DNA from: Chrysaora quinquecirrha
Lineage: Eukaryota; Cnidaria; Scyphozoa; Semaeostomeae; Pelagiidae
Length of the DNA: 64,000 nt
Assembly (NCBI GenBank): GCA_014526335.1
Contig: JACTAT010000037.1
Span: 10,275,315 to 10,339,314 of the forward strand
Direction of reading: 5' to 3'
Shown: positions 1-9,463 of the stretch, piece after piece
Layout: each line of letters opens with the position of its first letter
How positions within the stretch are numbered: the first letter of the stretch is position 1
Program-made: the position numbers and the translations under genes
The notes under the pieces: model-generated
Told to the model about the DNA's origin: nothing
The model's database searches: none
The model's input: the letters and a program-made list of their open reading frames with translations, nothing else

Positions 1-81
1 TAGGTAATCAGTATATAGGCATCTCAAACTTGTAATGCAACTTACTCTGACAACCAATTAATAGATTAAGCTTATCACTTA

Positions 82-1099
82 GGGTCTACCGGGGTAAGTT
101 GGGTAGCCGGGGTAAGTTGGGTAATACAACTATTTTGAATAATAATCAGCCAAGGGCCTCGATATGAAGCATTATTCGGTTTTATCATACATGAGGTACC
201 TAGGGCACTGTGAAAAAACACTGGTTTCCATGGTTAATGGTAAACATGCCATGTGGAAGCGATTTGAGCATGTTGATGAAGAAGACTGGTTTTGATGGCT
301 GAAAAGTTATTTTTGATCTGGGAACAAATATATTAATGTAAGTAAATATTTATATGTTCTAAACATACTTTTTACCGTTGTTTATGAAAATTTAATCCAT
401 TTTTCGTGGTTTCTTTGCCGGTGTGGGAACTATAACCGATTTACGAAGCCGGGGTAAGATGGGTATAATGAAATTTTCCGCCATTTTTTTAGGCCCAAAG
501 ATGGCATGTTCGCAAACGCGATATGAATTTTAAAGATGAACATCTCCTAAATGGCCGAAGAAGAAGTGAAAGAGATCAAAATGTGATTCCTACGACAAAT
601 AATTACAATTTATCGACTGAAGAATTGAGAAAATGGGTTTAAAGAACTAAAGTATTTGCCTTGGTTGAAGAAGACCACCGTGTCCTAAACAAAGATGTCT
701 GACAGCAGAAGATGTACGGAAAGGACGTTGAAAATAGCTAAGAAGAATGGCTAAGATTACTTTTTTGCATCATTATTATACAAATAAAGACCATTAAAAT
801 AGTTTTTTATAATATTAAGCAGATAGTGTTGCAGAATTCTTGTTAAATTAGCCTAAAATTGTTGTTACCCATCTTACCCCGGGACCGGGGTAAGTTGGGT
901 GGCAAAAATCCTCCAGATATTTTTTGAAATTGTAGCTCCCCCTTTAAAAATTTAAAAAATATATTTTATTTTCTTAATTGTCACACATTGAATACTATTT
1001 CTGCCAAATTTGAGAATTGTGTGTGGATTTTTCATGCAGTTACACTTAATGAATTTACAACATGCCCCTATATTACCCAACTTACCCCGGTAGACCCTA
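82..1099. mobile_element. Non-autonomous TIR DNA transposon, TA-flanked (Tc1/mariner- or pogo-like)
   Basis: The ends are perfect inverted repeats of about 24 bases: GGGTCTACCGGGGTAAG with its continuation at 83-105, and the reverse complement at about 1076-1098. A TA dinucleotide lies outside each end, which fits a TA target duplication of the Tc1/mariner/pogo type. The core GGGGTAAGTTGGGTA recurs inside, at about 109-123, near 452 and around 887-901, as subterminal repeats. The interior carries stops in all frames and I recognise no transposase, so this is a non-autonomous copy of about 1 kb. The superfamily is inferred only from the TA target and the TIR style. Confidence 0.65.
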
Positions 1100-1959
1100 T
1101 TCTATTGACATTTTCGTGGGCTAAACATGTGCACACTTATTTTACTATTCTTTATATAATGAAAAAGTTCAGATACTGAACGCATCTTAACAAAATTGGA
1201 AAGAGTTGCAGAAACGTAGTCCTTATTGGGAGGTGATAAGACAGAGTTTAGTGGTTGCTCAAGTTTGCTCAAACAATTCACTTGCATGGCTAGATGTCCA
1301 AACTTCTTTGAAACTGACTGATGAAAACACTTCGCAAAAGCAACATCCTTGTTTAATTAAAACTGCAATTGTTTATTTGGTACTGTAGGTTGCGATTGGC
1401 TCTCTTTGAAACAATTTGCGAGAGCTCGAGAGTTTTACCCTGTCCACACAGCAAAGAACGTTCTTGCAATATCTAAATAAGTAATTTGCAGCCTCCTAGC
1501 AGTAATTTCTAGGCAAACTCCCGATTCTAAATCGAACTTATGGCTTTATGGTGTTGCAAGAAAAAATTAGTCTGCAAAAATATTCTATAGCAATTGTTAG
1601 CTTCTGAAAACTGCAACCTGTTAACGCACTAAAGCGGCAAGAAAAGATGCGAGATAAGCGCATTGAGAGGAACGACTCCTGAATCAATCATATTGTCAGT
1701 CGAAAAAAATTCAAGCATTAAACGACAGAGACCCCCTCTCTTGTAAATATCAAACTGAATTTCGCAAAATTATTCTTACAGACATAGTATACCATTTATG
1801 AAAAATCTTGCACCTCACCCGTCTTAAATGCAAATGGACTGGAAATAATCTAATTACCCACCGATAATGAAATGCCGATAAAGAATTCGTACGTTCAGTA
1901 GACTCAGCTGATTTCGTTAGTGTATCCTAGCGTTGTGTTATTTTCCTAGTTATCGGATC
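1100..1959. other. Unassigned sequence upstream of the minisatellite
   Basis: AT-rich DNA with only short chance reading frames. I looked here for the missing MOCS3 N-terminal exon (the conserved arginine-tyrosine-serine-arginine-glutamine motif that precedes the nucleotide-binding loop) and did not find it. Confidence 0.4.
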
Positions 1960-3330
1960 TTTGGCAGCAATTCCCAGTTATCCCAACTTTCTGGGAATCC
2001 AAATCTCAACCTTTCGGATCTTTTGGCAACAATACCCAGTTACCCCAGCTTTCTGGGAATCGAAATTCCTAGCTTTCGGATCTTTTGGCAACAATAACAA
2101 TACCCAGTTACCCCAGCTTTCTGGGAATCGAAATTCCTAGCTTTCGGATCTTTTGGCAACAATACCCAGTTACCCCAGCTTTCTGGGAATCCAAATCTCA
2201 ACCTTTCGGATCTTTTGGCAACAATACCCAGTTACCCCAACTTTCTGGGAATCCAAATCTCAACCTTTCGGATCTTTTGGCAACAATACCCAGTTACCCC
2301 AGCTTTCTGGGAATCGAAATTCCTAGATTTCGGATCTTTTGGCAACAATACCCAGTTACCCCAGCTTTCTGGGAATCGAAATTCCTAGCTTTCGGATCTT
2401 TTGGCAACAATACCCAGTTACCCCAGCTTTCTGGGAATCGAAATTCCTAGCTTTCGAATCTTTTGGCAACAATACCCAGTTACCCCAGCTTTCTGGGAAT
2501 CGAAATTCCTAGCTTTCGGATCTTTTGGCAACAATACCCAGTTACCCCAGCTTTCTGGGAATCCAAATCTCAACCTTTCGGATCTTTTGGCAACAATACC
2601 CAGTTACCCCAACTTTCTGGGAATCCAAATCTCAACCTTTCGGATCTTTTGGCAACAATACCCAGTTACCCCAGCTTTCTGGGAATCGAAATTCCTAGAT
2701 TTCGGATCTTTTGGCAACAATACCCAGTTACCCCAGCTTTCTGGGAATCGAAATTCCTAGCTTTCGGATCTTTTGGCAACAATACCCAGTTATCCCAGCT
2801 TTCTGGGAATCGAAATTCCTAGCTTTCGGATCTTTTGGCAACAATACCCAGTTACCCCAGCTTTCTGGGAATCGAAATTCCTAGCTTTCGGATCTTTTGG
2901 CAACAATACCCAGTTACCCCAGCTTTCTGGGAATCCAAATCTCAACCTTTCGGATCTTTTGGCAACAATACCCAGTTACCCCAACTTTCTGGGAATCCAA
3001 ATCTCAACCTTTCGGATCTTTTGGCAGCAATACCCAGTTACCCCAGCTTTCTGGGAATCGAAATTCCTAGATTTCGGATCTTTTGGCAACAATACCCAGT
3101 TACCCCAGCTTTCTGGGAATCGAAATTCCTAGCTTTCGGATCTTTTGGCAACAATACCCAGTTACCCCAGCTTTCTGGGAATCGAAATTCCTAGCTTTCG
3201 GATCTTTTGGCAACAATACCCAGTTACCCCAGCTTTCTGGAAATCCAAATTTCTAGCTTTCAGATCTTTCGGCAGCAATTCCCAGTTATCCCAACTTTCT
3301 GGGAATCGAAATTCCTAGCTTTTGGACAAA
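1960..3330. repeat. 62-bp minisatellite, about 22 units, with a 6-unit higher-order repeat
   Basis: The unit reads GGCAACAATACCCAGTTACC, then CCAGCTTTCTGGGAATC, then a variable segment, then TTCGGATCTTTT; the period is 62 bases. Three variants alternate: A (CGAAATTCCTAGCTTTCGG), B (the same with GATTT) and C (CCAAATCTCAACCTTTCGG). From about 2100 to 3200 the order is A-C-C-B-A-A three times running, a 372-bp higher-order period. Units at both edges are more diverged, as expected if the array is homogenised at its centre. Because 62 is not a multiple of three, the open frames in this block shift frame every unit and are not genes. Confidence 0.93.
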
Positions 3331-3801
3331 AGAACAAGAAAATGGTGGGGAAACTGGGGAAATCCTAGGAAATCCTAGCTTCCCCAGCTTCTCTCCTAGC
3401 TTTTTTGGTACGGGTTACAGCACAAGGAGTAAAGACAATATTTCTTCTTGAGCTATGTTACTTGAAAAAAAAAACAGCATAGAAGGTAGCCATTTCATTT
3501 GAAAGCAGAGGCATCGGGGGTGCATTTTCAAAGTCCAATGCTTAGACTGCAGCATGCTTGCTGGTTATGGATGCATGGTCACTAATGTCAACCTCTGATA
3601 AGACACTCAACAAAGAAGAAACTTTCAAAGTATCGCATTATCAGTATGAAATATGTAATTTTGTTTTAAATCTTAACTTAGAAAAGATATAAAAACTATA
3701 TTGTCAATGGGGAATATATAGGGATTACGGGAAATTTGTAGCAAGAATATAATGTGATGTGCATTTATCATTTTTTATCCTTACCGTATTTCTGTCTTCA
3801 G

Positions 3802-6800
3802 GACAAATTAAATTAAAGGCAGCAAAAGTGCTTTTGATTGGGATGGGTGGCCTTGGATGTCCAGCAGGCCTATATCTTGCAGCTGCTGGCGTAGGTAATT
3901 TTCAGCTCTTTTTTTCCTCTGTAAAGTGGTTTCTCTTCCACTTGAGCTTTAAACATAAATAGTGTACTCTTAATGTTTTTATATTATAAAGCTTGTTGTT
4001 TACTAGCCTAGGCTGATTTTTCTGTATGCAGCAGAGTGGCTATTGTTGCACAAAATCCATCTTTAAACAAGACTTTCAGTTATAATCTGGTGTTAAAGTG
4101 CTCCAGGTAAATTCTGATGTTGTGTGAAAAGCTTTCGAGCCATTTGATTGGCAGATGCCCTCGGATATTGAGAAAAGTTGTTGTCAGTCCAACTTTCAAA
4201 AATGGGAGTAATGCATTTATATGGGACCAAATTGTTAAAGGACAATAGTAACACAAATGCAATATCTACTCTGCTACACATGGAAAAATCAACTGGAAAA
4301 CCCAGCCTATACAACCTCTAATATAGCTTTTGATATTGATTTGCAATGATAACTGATCAATTTTCCGACAGGCTTTACACCCCAAATATGATGACATGTC
4401 CTTTGTAAAAGAGCTGATTTTCAAACCAGTTCCTTCAAAGATACCTTTGATAGATAGAAAAGGCCACGAACTGCAAACTGTCCCGTCGGATCTTTTGATT
4501 CTTGCGGCGAATAAAGTAAAATAAAGCAGTGAGGCAGTAACGCTGCAAAGCGACGAGAAGACGAAGCAAAAAAAGGACGAATTTTTTTATACTAATATTT
4601 CGCCCTGGCATTCAGGGCTTCATCAGAGTAATAAACGAATAAAAATATTTTACAGAAATTCAAATTTGGTGGTTGATTGTGATTGGTGGAGCTCAGTGGG
4701 TGGTGTCTAAGTGACGTAATAGTGGATGAAGTTGCGGGGTGAGATGAAAAGAGGCGGGCAGGAAAGCACAGGATGAGATGAAATTCGAAGGAAGTAAATA
4801 AAATAGATGGAACTGGTTTGGACAGAGGGTATTTATGGATATGAGTAATTAATCATTATTGATATAGTTAGCTGTTAAAAAATTTAGGAAAAAAGACTGG
4901 TTTAGCGGTCTGTAGTTCTGTTAAGTCCGTTAGGTGCAAGAGAGTTAGCCAAGCCAATGAAGTATTGTTCTTTGGCTCGTCTAACACTCTCTCGTTTGTC
5001 ATGTATTTGTAGTAAAGGCGTAACTTGTAAATCGTGTAATTTGTTTCCAGGCTGACAGAAGTGTTCTGCGACCCCAGATTTGTCATGTCTTTTGTTTATA
5101 ACGTCTCGTCTATGTTCGTTAAATCTGTCTCGTAACCGTCTTCCTGTTTGTCCAATGTACTGGCAGTTTTTGGTCCCGTTCTGTAAGCATCGCTTGCACT
5201 GTAGCATGTAGATTACGTTAGTGGTATTGCAGTCAAGTCTTTGTCGTATTCGTATAGTCTTGTCGGTATTGGTAAATGTAGAAGTTGTGGTACCGTTGCT
5301 TATATGTTTGCAAGTGATGCAGTCACGCTTCGAGTTACATTTCGTTACACCTTCGGGCTTATCCGTGCTTGCAGTTTTTAGTTTTGCTAGCACAAGATAA
5401 TCCCTTAGTTTTTTAGGTCTGCGGTGGCTAAGTATAGGTGGCTGTCAGAAAGCTTCCTTGCAGGTGTCAGAGTTTTGTAAGGTGGCGTAATTTTGTCTAA
5501 GTATGTGACCCAGTTGTGGTAGGCTAGGGTGGTACGTGACCACAAATGGTGTCCTGTCATTGTGTTGTTTCTGTACTGTTTTTAGACTGTCCATTCGTGA
5601 AGTCTTGGAAGCTTTCTGTATTTCATGTTTAACGTGTTTTCGTCTGTAGCCTCTGTTCGTAAGGTATGTCAGTAGTTCGTCTGTTCGTCTCTTGAATTTG
5701 AATGTAGTGTCGTCAGAACAAATACGTCTCAGTCGCAGGGCAAGACTGTATGGGATGGATTGTTTGGTGTGTTTAGGGTATGCTGAAGTGTTAAGGGGGT
5801 ACTGGTGTGTGTCACAAGACATGACAAATCTGGCTTGGCAGAACACTTCTGTCAGCCTGGACACAAATTACACGATTTACAAGTTACGCCTTTACTACAA
5901 ATACATGACAAACGAGAGAGTGTTAGACGATCCAAAGAACAATACTTCATTGGCTTGGCTAACTCTCTTGCACCTAACGGACTTAACAGAACTACAGACC
6001 GCTAACCCAGTCTTTTTTACTTATTTTTTTAACAGCTAACTATATCAATAATGATTTATTACTCATATCCATAAATACCCTCTGTCCAAACCAGTTCCAT
6101 CTATTTAGTTTACTTCCTTCGAATTTCATCTCATGCTGTGCTTTCCTGCCCGCCTCTTTTCATCTCACCCCGCAACTTCATCCACTATTACGTCACCTGC
6201 ACACCACCCACTGAGCTCCACCAATCACAATCAACCACCAAATTTGAATTTCTGCAAAATATTTTTATTCTTTTATTACTCTGATGAAGCCCTGAATGCT
6301 CCTTTTTTTTGCCTCGTCTTCTCGTCGCTTTGCAGTGCTACTGCCTCGCTGCTTTAAAGATACCTTTGTTTGTTCACTTGTAGCTGAAATATTTTGAAGA
6401 TGTTGTGAAATGCAGTCTAATCTTTTGTGTTATAGTCTTCTAGGCTAGTTCAAGTCTCATAGCTCATCTATGTCTAAGATCCTAGTAACTAGAGCGGCCA
6501 GAATTCAATGAAATTCTTCTAAAATTCAATATATTGAGTTTTTTATTTTAAATCATATTAAGCATCAACAGGTTACATAGACTAGGTGCGGAGTTTCACA
6601 GTTTCAATGATTTCTATCGATCTTATGAGGGTTCAGAGTTCCTGATCGATAGGTCTTTGACTGTGAAACTTGACTGATGGCGAAACTTACAATCATAAAA
6701 TCAATAATACAAGTGCAAAGATTTTAAAATTTGCATCTAGACTAGATTTTGATTGCTGTTATACGAATTTGGTATGGGAAAGTCTATGTCTCGAAGTTTG

Positions 6801-9463
6801 GAAAAAAATGCCACAATCTCAGCTTTTTTGCCGAAAAGGGCTATAATGTTTTAATGTTCTTGAACTTTCTTTGGTTGCTGAGAAGGTTTGTGAATTGAGA
6901 AGTTTTGCTATTAACCTGCAAAGCATAGTGTCTTGCATTGTATATCCTTTTGGTTGTACTCTTTGACAGGAATTTATTACGGAAGCCTCTGAATGCAAAC
7001 CCTTTACTTCTATATTTGCTAGAGACATCCGTCCCTTTTAAAATGTGAATGAATTTATCAATTCCCAATCAACACAGATGTACCATGTACATTGAAATTC
7101 TTCTAATGATTCAAGATGCCAGACACTTTTATTATATACTCTGCTTTTTATGATATGATTTGTTCGTAATTTGGTAACATAACCATACTGCTGTCACAAT
7201 TTCATCTGTCATCTTGTGGTCTTTTCCAGCTAGCTCGAGGTGTCAGGAGCTTTGTGAGACAAATGTTTGAGCCCAACCATGGCAGCGTCACAACCTTAGT
7301 TGATGTCTTCTTACTTCGTCAACTTCAGAGATCTTGTTGACTTTAATGCTGATTACCCCAATTCACCCTTTTCACCTTCACCTTCAGGCACCCTTGGGCT
7401 TCTAGACTATGATGATGTCGATAAAAGTAATCTTCACAGACAGATATTACATAATGAAGAAAATCTAGGGATGCCAAAAGTTTCATCAGCTGCACAATAC
7501 ATTAATAGGTATGAAATTTTAATAGGGAATCGACAAGGTTAAAACTGGCACGGGTCGGTTGCTCTCAGATGCCAGAAATAAACTACTTTCATAAGGGACA
7601 TTAAGCTGTCTCTGTTGTGCAGATTACAAAATCATTGACGTGACTAACTATTCTTCACGTTCAAAGCGAGCGGATAGGCTATTTTAAAATTACACTGCCG
7701 TTAGCTTTCTCGATTCCCTTTAATTTACTGTTTCACCCACTGAATATGATTCAAATAACGGGTTTTATTAAAAATAATTTTAATGATGCAGTCACTATGC
7801 TAACTTTTTTTTTATTTTGCTATCTATCTAATTTTTTCATCATTTATTTGCCTATGCAATACATTTCTACTGTGTTCTATTTCTGAGAGACGAGGTCACA
7901 TTTTGATATTCATGTTATTAACTTCTTTTTTCGAAGGTTAAATTCCTCTGTCGAATGTGTTGAGCATCATTTGGCATTAGATAATACATCAGCTCTCGAC
8001 ATTGTGCAAAAGTATCCTTTACATTTATGTCGCATTTTCTGGATTTTGCCCGATTATGAGAAGTGCTTCTTTCATCTTGAGTTACCAGCATTTTGCGGAA
8101 TCCAAGATCCAAGAGCACTTCTCATATGAGGTTCTGCGTTAAGACCCTGGTGTTAGATTCTGTTATCACATTTATTAAGCGAACAGATCATTAGAAAAGT
8201 TGGTGGTCTGCAGCAGTTTTCTGCTTTCTGAGCTTCTTATCATTTTTTCTTTACTGAGTTACATATATGATGTTGTTATTGATGCTTCTGATAATGTAGC
8301 AACAAGGTACGTACACGAACTTTTCATTCCTAATTTTTTTATTATTATTGTTGGTTAGATCTATCATGTTTTATTTGTAAATCCTCTTACATTTGCCAAG
8401 TGAATCATACGTAATTTGTTTTTTCTAGCTCTGCCTCTTTTTGTGCGTTGTGTCTATTTATGGTACTGTGTATACACTTGTTGTTCGTCCTTTGACTGTA
8501 CATTGTGACTTGCAAATAACGTAGTGCATTCTTCTTGACATACTCTTGACTTGAAAAACGTCTTTCTATGTTTACATTTCATGCTTTGTAGTGACCATCC
8601 TCCGGTTTCGAAGCTGTGAGTGAAATGGAATGAAAATCAAATGATCATTTTTAGGTATCTTGTAAACGATGCTTGTGTTCTTGCTGGTAAACCGTTGGTA
8701 TCTGGTAGTGCACTTCGGTTTGAAGGACAGGTTCACTGTTACTTTCTTACTTATACGAATATTTCTATAGTTGATTTTACTAATGTTTCTCTGATATTTA
8801 AACAATGCAGTTGTTCAATTGATGACATTCTGATATTCTTTCCATTCTTTAGCTTACAGTGTATAATTACAGAGATGGACCGTGTTATCGATGTCTTTAT
8901 GCAAGACCCCCGCCTGCTGAAACTGTTACTAATTGTTCTGATGGAGGTGTCATTGGCGCTGGTAGATTCTATTTATTGCTAATACTTTTTTATTTATATT
9001 TACGTTCACAGCTACATAATTCCGTTTCTAAATTCCAAATTAAACTTTTTTATCATCATTTGTCCTACTGTCTTTACAGTAACTGGAATGATTGGATCTC
9101 TTCAGGCATTGGAGACCATAAAAATTCTAGTTGGCATTGAACGTGAGTAGAGAAAATTCTTTGCATTGTAATAATTTTAAGCTCTAATAATATAATTTGG
9201 TTATGGATTACTCATTTTTCTTTTGTTGATGATTATTGATGATGGAGCTTTATTCATTTCAAATAATTTAACATTGCTCTTGTTAATTTTGTGCTGCAGC
9301 TGCATACTATAAGAAACTGCTGATGTTTGATGGGCTAGCTGGTGATATACGAATAGTAAAACTCAGAGGAAAGAAACCTGACTGCTCAGTTTGTGGACAG
9401 AAACCAAGCATTACTACCTTACAAGATTATGAAGCTTTTTGTGGAGCCTCTGCTACTGATAAG
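3802..9463 (+). CDS. MOCS3: MOCS3 adenylation (MoeB/ThiF-like E1) domain exons
   Basis: The first eight visible exons encode the ATP-binding E1 domain. The glycine-rich loop GMGGLGCP is in exon 3802-3894. The [14 protein letters not shown] stretch, which carries the conserved aspartate and the ribose-contacting arginine region, is in 7388-7508. DASDN is in 8259-8306, [15 protein letters not shown] in 8655-8730, and the first zinc pair CYRC together with the TNCSDGGV cysteine in 8853-8961. The second zinc pair CSVCG is in 9300-9463, followed by the domain-ending [13 protein letters not shown]. All key residues known for the family are present, which argues for an active domain. Confidence 0.93.

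Larger units (their letters stand above)
4437..6368 (-). mobile_element. Penelope-like retroelement fragment with inverted arms and 13-bp target duplication
   Basis: Two arms of about 550 bp, 4522-5091 and 5817-6357, are inverted copies of each other. The central 5092-5816 is unique and codes on the minus strand. AAAGATACCTTTG at 4437-4449 and 6356-6368 is a perfect 13-bp direct repeat, taken as the target-site duplication. Between the left duplication and the left arm sit 72 bases (4450-4521), comparable to the terminal tail described for Penelope-like elements. The coding part is the C-terminal end of the reverse transcriptase followed by a GIY-YIG nuclease, the domain order of the Penelope-like family. 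The copy is 5'-truncated and dead, and lies in the MOCS3 intron antisense to the gene. Confidence 0.8.

Noticed and set aside
2085..3194. Five overlapping open frames of about 120 codons
   Set aside because: They are frames through the 62-bp minisatellite. The period is not a multiple of three and the same residues recur in shifted frames; there is no start context or splice evidence.
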